Part shown: piece after piece, positions 53,970 to 64,000 of the stretch
How the letters are laid out: every line of letters starts with the position of its first letter
Position numbering within the stretch: position 1 is the stretch's first letter
Source: Lineus longissimus
Lineage: Eukaryota > Nemertea > Pilidiophora > Heteronemertea > Lineidae
Direction of reading: 5' to 3'
NCBI RefSeq assembly: GCF_910592395.1
Contig: NC_088313.1
Location: 2,916,501 to 2,980,500, forward strand
DNA: 64,000 nucleotides
Position numbers and translations under genes: made by a program
The notes under the pieces: model-generated
Told to the model about the DNA's origin: nothing
The model's input: the letters and a program-made list of their open reading frames with translations, nothing else
The model's database searches: none

Positions 53970-54561
53970 ATCAGTAAAAAAGCTTTAAAAAGTAAGTACT
54001 TATATCAGATATTGACTTGCAGCTGATCCTCCTCTTCGCTGTCCCCCTAATGATGCAGGGTTAGAGTGAATCTAGCCCAACGATGCAGCTGATCTCACTC
54101 ACTTCCTACGAGTTGATATTTCTATGTTAACTGTAGGATTACGATACTGAGTCGTCTGTATTGCAGCACCACTCATGCACTCCAGCGCTCTCTGCATCGC
54201 GGGATACAATATCCGCGCAGCGCGCACGGCATCCCGCGTCCTCTTTGTCGTTTCCCTTCAACAACCTTAGGTTGTCATTCCATCAGTATCTTGGGAAGTT
54301 TTGCTAGTTCAGTTCAAGACACGTGTCCAAACCAATTACGCTACTGATCTTATAAGGGGGAAAATGGGATAGATCGATCAACAGGGAGAAATTGGGTTGT
54401 TATTCCGTATATTATTTTGTTTACGATTCCTTGGGCCAGGGCAAAATTCTACCCTCATGTTTTCCAAAGATCCAAAACAGTTTGAAATTGTTTTGTGGAC
54501 TCACCGACTAATATCGTGGTAACAATTCCATTTGGAGCTTTTCTTGTTTCTTGACTTTCAG

Positions 54562-54758
54562 TTGACGAAGATGATGAGGACGGTTCTCCTAAGGTAGTCA
54601 ACTGTTACCCAGAGGGCAGTCATCTCCTGCCTTACGTGGTGGAGGAGTCCAATATGCTGAACCTCGCCCACGCCATAAAGACCGAAACGCCCTCACTGCC
54701 GCTGCGGGACATGCGCAGCGTGCTAACGGATGTGGCCAAAGCCAAGGCATCGTTGCAC
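54562..54758 (+). pseudogene. Unit 3 truncated pseudokinase exon
   Basis: Keeps the acidic linker and hinge part up to ...AKAKASLH, then jumps into sequence equivalent to about 29165 of unit 1. The catalytic-loop part, the activation exon and the terminal exon are missing. Confidence 0.85.
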
Positions 54759-55047
54759 GTTGTAGGATATACCAATTGAGTGCGTCGTTTTAAAAGCTGT
54801 TAGAGACTTGCTTTCGACGAGTAATTTCATGTTAGGTTATCGACTTGACTCGATGTTGCACCACTAGATTCCATAGGCTCTCTTAATTGTATTGGCTCGA
54901 TATCTTAATTTCACTTTTACATGTTCGTGTGTTCGTGTCGATAGGACAGAATTATATGGCTTTTAAGATGTTCGACAATTGATTTGCTTGTTCAACATAG
55001 ACGGTGTGGCGTTTGAACTTTATACGAAGCGTCACGATGAAAACGAC

Positions 55048-55492
55048 CACACACCGATGCGTTACTATGGAAAGGACAACAAACCGAGCATCACTACGGA
55101 AAGGTCAATAAACCGAGCGTCACTATTGAAAGGACAACAAACCGAGCGTCACTATTGAAAGGACAACAAACCGAGCGTCACTATGGAAAGGTCAATAAAC
55201 CGAGCGCCACTATGGAAAGGACAACAAACCGAGCATCACTATGGAAAGGTCAACAAACCGAGCGTCACTATTGAAAGGACAACAAACCGAGCGTCACTAT
55301 GGAAAGAATAACAAACCGAGCGTCACTATGCAAAGGAAAGCAAACCGAGCATCACTATGGAAAGGACAACAAACCGAGCGTCACTATGGAAAGGTCAACA
55401 AACCGAGCGTCACTATTGAAAGGACAACAAACCGAGCGTCACTATGGAAAGGATAACAAACCGAGCGTGACTATGCAAAGGAAAACAAACCG
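55048..55492 (+). repeat. 29-bp minisatellite, unit 3 (about 15 copies)
   Basis: Expanded version of the same array, with additional internal unit types (GTCAATAA, GTCAACAA). This copy is twice as long as in units 1 and 2. Confidence 0.9.
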
Positions 55493-55908
55493 TATAAGAA
55501 TCTAATAGGCGTTATGATGCTAACCTTACCGACACGTTCTTGCTATAAGCATGCTGTAACTGGATAATTTCCAATACAACATCTATGCGCAACAGATATT
55601 TCTTTCTAACAGCAGAACCCGGCTTACACACGATATATGAGATGATATTCATAGGGCACATCTTCCTCAGTTTTATTAATGTATGTACTGAAAATAAAGA
55701 TCCAGAGGTTTCGTTATCCACCAAAAAAACAAAACTCGTGAAAATTCTATTTTTCCTGACATCTTCGCGTATCACAAAAACGAAGAGGCGTGAAAACTCC
55801 TTGACGGTTTACAATTATTATTTCACATTCTCCAAACAGACACAACACAATATAGTAGAACCGCCTTGTCACGCTACTATTACATGTACTGCACGGAGTA
55901 TGTTTACT

Positions 55909-56090
55909 TCATTGTCTAGACGCGTAAATTGGTTTCTGCTAGGGCAGGTTGTGTGGTCAGGGTCTTTATGGCTAAGTATAAGTGACAGAGCCTTGTAGAG
56001 GTATCATAACTAAATCCGTTGAACGTGGAATGATGGTTGATACAGGCATGCAAACACACCATCTTTCTGCTGCACGTCTCCGATTGCATT
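55909..56090 (-). pseudogene. Unit 3 remnant of the minus-strand gene (PAN exon only)
   Basis: The 3' part of the PAN exon remains, with an altered stretch near the stop (TTTCTGCTAGGGC for TTCTGCAAGAGC). At 56090 the sequence jumps into the region upstream of exon 1, so exon 2 and exon 1 are gone. Confidence 0.75.
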
Positions 56091-58314
56091 CCACATCTCT
56101 GCTAAAATATATAATGCGGTAAAATGGTTCCCTCTCCAAATTGTACTCCGATTAATGGATCTTGTATTTCAGAACAAATCTATTCCGGTAAGAAAAGTGA
56201 TTAATTTAATCCGGTCACAGGTGCAGCGATCCCGTTCCAATCGGTCATATAAAAAGGAAGCGTTGATACAATTACTAGTACGGAAACTCTCAAAAGGCAC
56301 AGTGCACTAAAGACGAGCAGAATGAGTAACACGCTCGCGATCGACTCTTTAGTGCGAGAGGTTCTATGACCAGTTTCAAGCCAGGACTGAAGACGCTGCT
56401 CTTCTGTGAAAGCGCCCGTGAGCAGGACTCTTGGGAGTGGGCGCTATACATTGTACAAGACACTAATACTAGTGACTTTCAGCACCGTCAAAACGTATCA
56501 AGTATCCGCATGGAAAATACGTATGGCGCCTACGGGTAAGTGACACGTAAGTAGGACATAAAATTGAGCTTCAGCATCGATTTCATCCGTGTGCAATTTG
56601 TAAACAGCTGAAGAGATACCAGGCAATGCAAAACCTCTAATTTCTTCAAAAAAACACATCAACGTGATCTACAATATTTCTCAAATCATGATATCATAGA
56701 GATAGAAGATGGAAGAGTCTCAATTTAGCTGCAAATGCAAGTTAAATTGTTCAATTTCATACATACTGCTTCCCGCATGGAATACAGTTCTTGCGTTTTT
56801 CCGTATACTTATACGGTAGCACTTGTCGTGTAAACTACACAAACCAATGACGTCGTTCAGAAGGCGTCACTGCGGATGCATTCGCAAGAATGGCACTAGG
56901 ATTATGCTGTATCTATCCCTGTACTCCTTTCTGTTACAGGATCCCGTTTAAGAAAACTTCAGCTTCTTCACAGTTTTCGCAGCTGCCCATTTTGGTCTGC
57001 GCCTGGTGGGCAAACATTCTTTATCAACTATTTGAAAACTGTATATTGAGAAAAGATCACACAAATATCAAAAAGTGAGATAATTTTGAGGAGAACTACT
57101 TTAGCCGATTCACTCTGCCACTCGCGCGACCTCGTCATAATCGTCACGTGGTGACGACGAGGATTGATTTTTCAATAAGGCGACCTGGAATGGTATTCGA
57201 GGGACTACGTCCGTTCCCTAGCCTCGTTGTCCCAAGTAGCCCAACTGATATTAGTTGAAAATTATACCGCAGATCTGGAGAATAAAGACGTTCCTGAGAA
57301 TTGTCGAGCTAGTTACTTCGGAAGATCTGACCTACAAAGAGATTTGTTCTATTGAACGTTGTTGGTATAGTCGAAAGGATGACTTCACGGCGAGGATCAT
57401 CGTAATAATGCGAATAATGCGGAATAATGGTGTGATACTGACTAGTCGGATACTGATGTTATCAATCCCTTATCCTAGGTTCATTTGCTGGCTGCAACGC
57501 GAGTTGATCAATAGATGATAGTTATCAATATATAAATGGATGTCGTTTGGAAAGAACGATAATTGCTTCTAAAAAGACCAAACAGTTAATCAATTATCGG
57601 TAAAACTATCTATTGAATTCTAAATTTCTATTTCACTTCAGGTGATCAGGAGGCTCCAGATTCAGACCAAGTTGTTTCTCGCCACAACTTGGACAAAGAC
57701 ACTCTAATATTCTTTGTAGTCCTCTTGATCGATGAGCAAAGAAAAAATACACTACACCCATACTACTGAAATGTAAAACGACATTAATACATGTACAATG
57801 TAGTTGTAGAGATATGAAAAGGTATATTTTCACAAATCAACCCCTCAATGAATGCAACTGAGTTGGTCATTACCCACCAGCACAGTAGCCAGAATGCAGT
57901 ATGGCGGTATATGATAATGAAGAGCCTATGTAACATTATGGTTATGAAGATACAACCCACAGGGATGTTTCATTAAACATAATTATAATAAAAATGTCGC
58001 ACAAGAGAAAGACCGTTCTCACTCAACCTCGTTTACCCAGGGGTCATTGCGCGCTCCTAAATGCTAATCAAGTAGACCCCGGATGTAGAGGTTGCAGCTT
58101 GGTGCCACGCTGGCCTGTGGCTGCTGCCGTCGTAAATATCATGTGACCTGGAATCATCGCCCTGACCAATCATGGTTGTTATGCTGAAATGGACATCATT
58201 TTGGTACCAGGCCATAATTACCAAATTTCCGACGACTGCTTTTTTATGGCGGATTGTGGTCAAACTCTAATCATTTGTTTTAACTGGATTCTTTGCCTGC
58301 TTCAAATAAAGCAG
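56091..58314. other. Non-genic end of unit 3
   Basis: Duplicate of unit 1 sequence from about 32010 onwards, including the longer 32440-32690 form that unit 2 lacks. No gene recognised beyond the short open frames noted in findings. Confidence 0.5.
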
Positions 58315-58680
58315 CATTGAACCATGTTGGTACAGAGGCCCTGGTCATATCAACACCACTGCTGAGGAAATATCTGAATTCGTTTTGGTCATTATTTGGA
58401 AGGGATACGGAACAATTCAGTAAAGGGCTCTTTCTATTCTCCGTGCAAAAATGACGTCTAATTTCCTTTTTAGCGCTTTATACTGCACAACATTCTGCAT
58501 TGAACCATGTTGGTACAGAGGCCCTGGTCATATCAACACCACTGCTGAGGAAATATCTGAATTCGTTTTGGTCATTATTTGGAAGGGATACGGAACAATT
58601 CAGTAAAGGGCTCTTTCTATTCTCCGTGCAAAAATGACGTCTAATTTCCTTTTTAGCGCTTTATACTGCACAACATTCTG
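58315..58680 (+). repeat. 183-bp tandem duplication
   Basis: 58315-58497 is repeated at 58498-58680 (starting CATTGAACCATGTTGG) with almost no differences. Units 1 and 2 have a single copy of the corresponding sequence. Confidence 0.85.
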
Positions 58681-59070
58681 TCTCAAAGCACATTCATTCC
58701 CAAATACTAATGAAATAAACAATTCCGAAAAACCAAGCTGCGCACGACTGAAAATCCAGGTCAGTTGGAAGTACATGTACATGTACTGGGTAATATTTTT
58801 ACCACAAAACCAATTAAAGTTCGTATTGTTAAGCTGATGGATTCATCTCCTTATTTGTTCAGAGGATTTATTGAATACCTTCTGCTACCACTTTTATGCC
58901 ATCGAAAAATAACAAAAACTGTTTTGTACCCGCAGGTATACATGTAGCAGATTATATTTGTCATCCGATCGTCTAATTTAAGGTTGAAACACGGCTTTCG
59001 AAAGAGATGTTAAACTGTCTGACTAAACTGTTGAGGACGAGGGACCCCCAGATTTGGACTGATGTACGTA
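58681..59070. other. Unique spacer between units 3 and 4
   Basis: About 390 bp without a counterpart elsewhere in the window. It includes short palindromic ACATGTAC tracts and no supported gene. Unit 4 sequence starts again at TATAACGTTTTTC, equivalent to 27481 of unit 1, so the 7TM and TM7 exons are absent from unit 4. Confidence 0.6.
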
Positions 59071-59089
59071 TATAACGTTTTTCTTTTAG

Positions 59090-59157
59090 ACTGATATGTG
59101 GAAAGAAAAAACCACAGTTGGAATACTCTGGAAGCAATGGGACGAATGTGTCTACCC
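59090..59157 (+). CDS. Unit 4 tail linker exon (intact)
   Basis: 68 nt with good acceptor and gtaagt donor, phase 2-1. Small codon differences from unit 1 (KKKPQLEYSG, GSNGTN). It could be joined by splicing to an upstream TM7 exon, since the phases match, but there is no evidence of use. Confidence 0.5.
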
Positions 59158-59701
59158 GTAAGTAAAAAGGCTTTTAAAAATTAGTGCCTATATCAGATAT
59201 TGACTTGCGGCTGATCCTCCTCTTCGCTGTCCCCCTAATGATGCAGGGTAAGAGTGAATCTAGCCCAGCGATGCAGCTGATCTCACTCACTTCCTACGAG
59301 TTGATATTTCTATGTCAACTGTAGGATTACGATCCTGAGTCGTCTGTATTGCAGCACCACTCATGCACTCCAGCGCTCTTTGCATCGCGGGATACAATAT
59401 CCGCGCAGCGCGTACGGCATCCCGCGTCATCTCTGTCGTTTCCCTTCAACAACCTTAGGTTGTCATTCCATCAGTATCTTGGGAAGTTTTGCTAGTTCAG
59501 TTCAAGACACGTGTCCAAACCAATTACGCTATTGGGTTGTTATTCCGTATATTATTTTGGTCACGATTCCTTGGGCCAGGGCAAAATTCTACCCTCATGT
59601 TTTCCAAAGATCCAAAACAGTTTGAAACTATTTTGTGGACTAACCGACTGATATCGTAGTAACAATGTCATTTGGAGCTTTTCTTGTTTCTTGACTTTCA
59701 G

Positions 59702-60127
59702 TTGACGAAGATGATGAGGACGGTTCCCCTAAGGTAGTCAACTGTTACCCAGAGGGCAGTCATCTCCTGCCTTACGTGGTGGAGGAGTCCAATATGCTGA
59801 ACCTCGCCCACGCAATGAAGACCGAAACGCCCTCACTGCCGCTGCGGGACATGCGCAGCGTACTAAAGGATGTGACCAAAGCCATGGCATCGCTGCATGA
59901 AAGAGGCCTGATTGCGAGCAGTGTGACTGTAAATGACAGCACCGGAAATGAGGTAAGACAAGTTGATTTCTGCCACACTATGAGGATTCTTTTACGAAAG
60001 ATATTGTCCTTGTGAGCAACAGTTTCTGACAAAATGTGCTCTTGCTGTCTCTTTTGACAGCCTTGCTATGACCCACTGGACTGGCCATCACTTGACTTCT
60101 TAAAGGGTAAATACCGGCAAACGTAAG
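59702..60127 (+). pseudogene. Unit 4 pseudokinase exons (15-nt deletion; stop in exon 2)
   Basis: Exons 59702-59952 and 60061-60127. The first is in frame but lacks 15 nt compared with unit 1: VND followed by STGNE replaces [13 protein letters not shown]. The second has TAA where unit 1 has CAA at the penultimate codon. A donor after LKG (G|GTAAAT at about 60106) would avoid the stop and keep phase 1, so the exon may still be usable. Confidence 0.6.
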
Positions 60128-60546
60128 GTAAGTCAGGATTAGTTACGGTACACGAAGTTGTCGGTAGGGCCTTTTCAGTCTCACTATCGAAACTTTATAC
60201 CTACCGCTGAATCAAACATGTCTTTTTAGACTTCAAATTTACCTCCTAGTTTCTGCCTATATTCCTCCTTTAAGTGACGCATTTCATGATGCAGTGGCAC
60301 AAGAGTGCTGGCATCTTAAAATCGAGTGTTTCCTTGAATTGTGATACGCCGCGATCAGTTCGTTTCCCCAAGTCGAAATGTTGGATACTGAAGAATGGAT
60401 CTTCCAGCGACCTGGCCGGTGCGGGCGGCTATCGGTGTGACTGGAAAATTACTGTTGCACTAAGGTTGCCTGGCAACAATGCATTTTAAAGCAAGTGGCC
60501 AACTTTAGCTCTAATAATCAAACTAGACCATATTATCCTATTTCAG

Positions 60547-60632
60547 AAAGTAACGATGACTTGAAACGTCCAATCGGCATTCCTATGTTCAGGTGTGAAA
60601 CAAGCCCTGATTCCGCGAGATTTGAAAGATAA
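60547..60632 (+). CDS. Unit 4 terminal exon
   Basis: Phase-1 reading is open to TAA at 60630-60632 ([16 protein letters not shown]). The phase-0 frame has TGA early. This contrast is the main support for the phase-1 reading in all units. Confidence 0.5.
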
Positions 60633-61023
60633 TATCCAGGATTTCGGCAACCTATGCAAGCGACTCTTACGTCACCACACCATGAACAAAAATCAGCATT
60701 GACGGTGTTATATGGGATCAGTTTTTGTTCACTGTGATAGGATATACCAATTGAGTGCGTCGTTTTAAAAGCTGTTTGAGACTTGCTTTCGACGAGTAAT
60801 TTCATGTTAGGTTATCGATTTGACTCGATGTTGCACCACTAGATTCTATAGGCTCTCTTAATTGTATTGGCTCGATATCTTAATTTCACTTTTACATGTT
60901 CGTGTGTTCGTGTAGATAGGACAGAATTATATGGTTTTTAAGATGTTCGACAATTGATTTGCTTGTTCAACATAAACGGTGTGGCGTTTGAACTTTATAC
61001 GAAGCGTCACGATGAAAACGACC

Positions 61024-61181
61024 ACACACCGATGCGTTACTATGGAAAGGACAACAAACCGATGGTCACTTTGGAAAGGAAAACAAACCGAGCATCACTA
61101 TTGAAAGGACAACAAACCGATCGTCACTATGGAAAGGAAAACGAACCGAGCATCACAATTGAAAGGACAACAAACCGAATA
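61024..61181 (+). repeat. 29-bp minisatellite, unit 4 (about 5 copies)
   Basis: Shortest of the four arrays, bounded by the same unique flanks. Confidence 0.9.
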
Positions 61182-61586
61182 AGAATTGGCGTTATGATGC
61201 TAACCTTATTCTTGCTTTAATCATGCTGTAACTTGATAATTTCCAATACAATATCTATGCGTAACACATATTTCTTTCTAACAGGAGAACCCGGCTTACA
61301 CACGATATATGAGGTGATATTCATAGGGCACATCTTCCTCAGTATTATTAATATACAATGTATGTACTGAAAATAAAGATCCAGAGGTTTCGTAATCCAC
61401 CAAAGAAACAAAACTCGTGAAAATTATATTTTCCTGAAATCTTCGCGTATCACAAAAACGAAGAGGCGTGAAAATTCCTTGACGGTTTACAATTATTACT
61501 TCACATTCTCCAAACAGACACAACACAATATAGTAGAACCGCCTTGTCACGCTACTATTACATGTACTGCGCGGAGTATGTTTACT

Positions 61587-63569
61587 TCATTGTCTAGACG
61601 CATAAATTGGTTCTGCAAGGGCAGGTTGTGTGGTGAGGGTCTTTATGGCCAAGTATAAGTGACAGAGCCTTGTGGAGGTATCATAACTAAATCCGTTGAA
61701 CGTGGAATGGTTGATACAGGCTTGCAAACACACCATCTTTCTGCTGCACGTCTCCGATTGCATGAGTCGGGTCGTGGTGGTAGTTGGGTTGAAAAGTTTC
61801 AAGAAGTATTGTTGGCAACCGCGAACTGAAAGTAAGATAAGACGTGCAGTTTACAAACGACTAAGCTGTGCGTATAGATTTACCAGTATACACTACATAT
61901 TAGTACTCCTCCCGGCTGTATCTGGTATGTCGCGTTGCACATTTGAACCAACTCATTTTTCCCGAAACTGAAGGACTATACACCCTCAACCACATCTCCG
62001 TTTTCGTAGTTTTTAGCCCAATTCTCCTGCACTAAACAGGTCTATTGTATAACCACATGCATTGGCATGGGCCATGTAGCTCAATATTATAGGCGACAGC
62101 GTTGCCGTTGGCGGTTTAGGTCCTAACCTTTCATGCCTTTTCCTCGAACGTCTTCAACTACAATCGCCCTCAGGGCTACCTTCCTGCCTTTAACATGATA
62201 TCCATTGTATATCCTTTTTGTTGAGAGAAAATAGCTACTGTGCTTCCTTACTCCAATCACCCGCCAATCGTTCCTGGAGAGGCCAAACTGAGTTGCCAAA
62301 CCGTGATGCGTACCTTTATCACTGTGATAACCAGTGAGATCACCAGCTTGGGCCTGTAAAGACATAACAGCTTCACGTAGTACAAACAGGAGTAGGCAGG
62401 GCTGAAAAAGAGGTAAGTCAACACACACACGGCGCACAGGGCGACTGGATCGCCATTAAAAGTTGACATTGATATTGCTGATTTGCTCACAATGTCATGC
62501 GATTGGATATTGTCTCTAGCCCTGCATCTTCTATATTGTTTTTTCAACTCTATACTCTACTTGTTAGTAACCAACGACAAGCCTTTTACTATTGTTTTAG
62601 TATGAGTGCGGGTCACTTGCAGAGGGTGTATTAAAATCAAAGGAAAATTTATGGCGAGAGAGACCAATTACACGAAACCGTGATTGGTCGTAGCAAGCGG
62701 ACACAAAAGAAGCAGGCAAAGAATTTCTTTATTTTATTGGGCGTTAAGCCATGCGAGAGACTTACCCCCCCCCCCGCCCTCACCCCCCCCCCCCCCCCAG
62801 GCACTACGATATAAGGGGCTTATTATCTTTTTGATTAATGAAGTACCAATACATGATGTACACCGTGTTGGTGTCTTTCCCAGCATGCCCAGCAGATGTT
62901 TTCTTGGCTAATATTTGTTACTTCTATGTTAGATGTAAAGGAATAATCCACTTTTATGGTTAACATCTCAAATATGTCATATCGTATCAAAGTACATTGT
63001 AATTAGTTTCAATAGACAATCGTTCTTGACTCCTGACCGATCAAGCAATAGTTTGATATAGAATTCGTGAGTGACAGGGATTCCTGCTGCAGTGGAAAAC
63101 AAGTCATGGCGTCGATGCGACAGGCAGACTACTAAGTATTTAGAAACAAGCAGACAGTAACCTTAAAGGGTATCGAAAACAATGTCTTATTTCCGATCGT
63201 AGAGTTTGTAACCTCTGTTGAGTGGACCAGGTCGAACGTCCTGGAAACGCCAGGGACGGGTCTGAATATATCCACATAGTACGTTTCGCTGTTGATTTTG
63301 TTGTACAGTTGCCATCCGATAACATATCCTTCTGCTTTGAACATGTGCGGAGCGGCCAAATGGATGATAACCCAACCGCCGTAGCTGCCGGGGAGAGCAG
63401 TCGGTTCCTGTCCCTGAAGATACACATCCTTGCAGTTTGGGACGACAGCGACAGTTGGAAAAATATCGAAAAGCAGGAAACACAATGAGGTAATAAAAAC
63501 TATTGGGTCAATTGCAATTCCACTCTGGCAGCTTGACAAACTCGTGATTTCTTCATTAGCAATACACAT
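61587..63569 (-). CDS. Minus-strand leader + beta domain + PAN protein, copy D (intact)
   Basis: Exons on the minus strand 63569-63162, 62353-62128 and 61825-61587, phases 0, 0-1 and 1-stop, all identical in length to copy B. Leader IDPIVFITSLCFLLFDIFPT, then NCKDVYLQGQEPTALPG, GYVIGWQLYN, YYVDIFRPVPG, a QAGDLTGYHS strand, HYGLATQ or HHGLATQ-type core and the PAN domain (SETCSRKMVCLQAC, TRLCHLYL). The ATG chosen is the first in the open frame. Differences from copy B are single residues, fitting recent duplication. Function unknown; see the receptor exons at 11259-12320 for the shared module order. Confidence 0.75.
62765..62798 (+). repeat. Poly-C tract, unit 4
   Basis: Two C runs separated by GCCCTCA, at the place of the pure poly-C in unit 1. 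Simple sequence, intergenic on the upstream side of copy D exon 2. Confidence 0.9.
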
Positions 63570-64000
63570 CTCTGCTAAAATATATAATGCGGCAAAATGG
63601 TTCCCTCTCCAAATTGTACTTCGATTAATGGATCTTGTATTTCAGAACAAATCTATTCCGGTAAGAAAAGTGATTAATTTAATCCGGTCACAGGTTCAGC
63701 GATCCCATTCCAATCGGTCATATAAAAAGGAAGCGTTGATACAATTACTAGTACGGAAACTCTCAAAAGGCACAGTGCACTACAGACGAGCAGAATGAGT
63801 AACTCGCTCGCGATCGACTCTTTAGTGCGAGAGGTTCTATGACCAGTTTCAAGCCAGGACTGAAGACGCTGCTCTTCTGTGAAAGCGCCCGTGAGCAGGA
63901 TTCTTGGGAGTGGGCGCTATACATTGTACAAGACACTAATACTAGTGACTTTCAGCACCGTCAAAACGTATCCAGAAGTATTAAGGTAGCAGGAAGGATA

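Larger units (their letters stand above)
51966..58650 (+). repeat. Tandem duplication unit 3
   Basis: Third copy, with two internal deletions: about 28314-29165 (pseudokinase end, activation and terminal exons) and about 30246-32010 (most of the minus-strand gene). Its minisatellite is the longest of the four. At the end a 183-bp segment is doubled (58315-58680). Confidence 0.8.
59071..64000 (+). repeat. Tandem duplication unit 4 (continues past window)
   Basis: Fourth copy, starting in the intron before the tail linker exon. It contains tail, pseudokinase and terminal exons, a short minisatellite and an intact minus-strand gene. The window ends in the 45-bp element terminus also seen in unit 2, which suggests that more element sequence may follow. 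Confidence 0.8.

Noticed and set aside
1-64000. CRISPR arrays, bacterial operons, rRNA or tRNA genes
   Set aside because: None seen. The tandem arrays present (75 bp, 29 bp) have no spacers, and the gene structure is clearly eukaryotic.

Overview
This window is metazoan nuclear DNA. Coding sequence is broken into many short exons with GT..AG introns, there is no operon structure, and the extracellular domain set (ShKT, MAM, discoidin/FA58C, C-type lectin, CUB, PAN, LDLa, LRR, rhodopsin-type 7TM) together with a CR1-like retroelement and a Harbinger-type transposon is typical of animals. The LDLa-LRR-7TM core resembles the GRL101/relaxin-receptor group (type C LGRs, first described in the pond snail Lymnaea). 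A marine or freshwater invertebrate, most likely a lophotrochozoan, fits best. The species cannot be named from sequence alone.

Region 1 (about 0.8-29.1 kb, + strand) is one very large mosaic receptor gene whose 5' end lies off the window. I could chain about 41 exons (about 8.7 kb coding, about 2,900 residues) by splice sites and phase; nearly all domain boundaries are phase 1. Order: ShKT - MAM - unknown - ShKT - ShKT - lectin-like half domain - discoidin half - linker - discoidin - C-type lectin - cysteine-free beta-type domain - PAN-like - discoidin half - discoidin - FA58C - CUB - CUB - C-type lectin - LDLa cluster - LRRs - 7TM - a cytoplasmic tail that looks like the C-lobe of a protein pseudokinase. 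Introns carry five copies of a MITE with about 9-bp target duplications, a pogo-like MITE, and a striking 5 x 75-bp tandem array that repeats a 3' splice site together with the start of a CUB exon.

Region 2 (25.7-64.0 kb) is a tandem array of partial duplications of the 3' end of that gene. Unit 1 is 25699-34403 (it contains the real 3' end), unit 2 is 34404-51965, unit 3 is 51966 to about 58650, and unit 4 runs from about 59071 past the window edge. Extra copies of the 7TM, tail and pseudokinase exons carry frameshifts, deletions or lost splice sites. Each unit also carries, on the minus strand, a three-exon gene for a putative secreted or membrane-anchored protein (leader segment, beta-type domain, PAN domain). 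It is intact in units 2 and 4, has a stop codon in unit 1, and is only a remnant in unit 3. A 29-bp minisatellite with differing copy number lies between the two convergent genes in every unit.

Region 3 is mobile DNA inside unit 2: a 5'-truncated CR1-like element (34454-35444, TACAA duplication), a 7.6-kb insertion exactly at the exon/intron boundary of the duplicated 7TM exon (36381-43975) that contains a nested 4.56-kb Harbinger-type element (36460-41021) with a Myb-like gene and a transposase carrying two in-frame stops, and a 945-bp element with 26-bp perfect terminal inverted repeats (50548-51492).

Working together (inference): the receptor would bind extracellular ligands through its lectin, discoidin, CUB and LDLa modules, signal through the 7TM core, and use a catalytically dead kinase-like tail as a scaffold. 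The nested minus-strand gene shares the beta-domain plus PAN module with the receptor ectodomain and may be a soluble relative.
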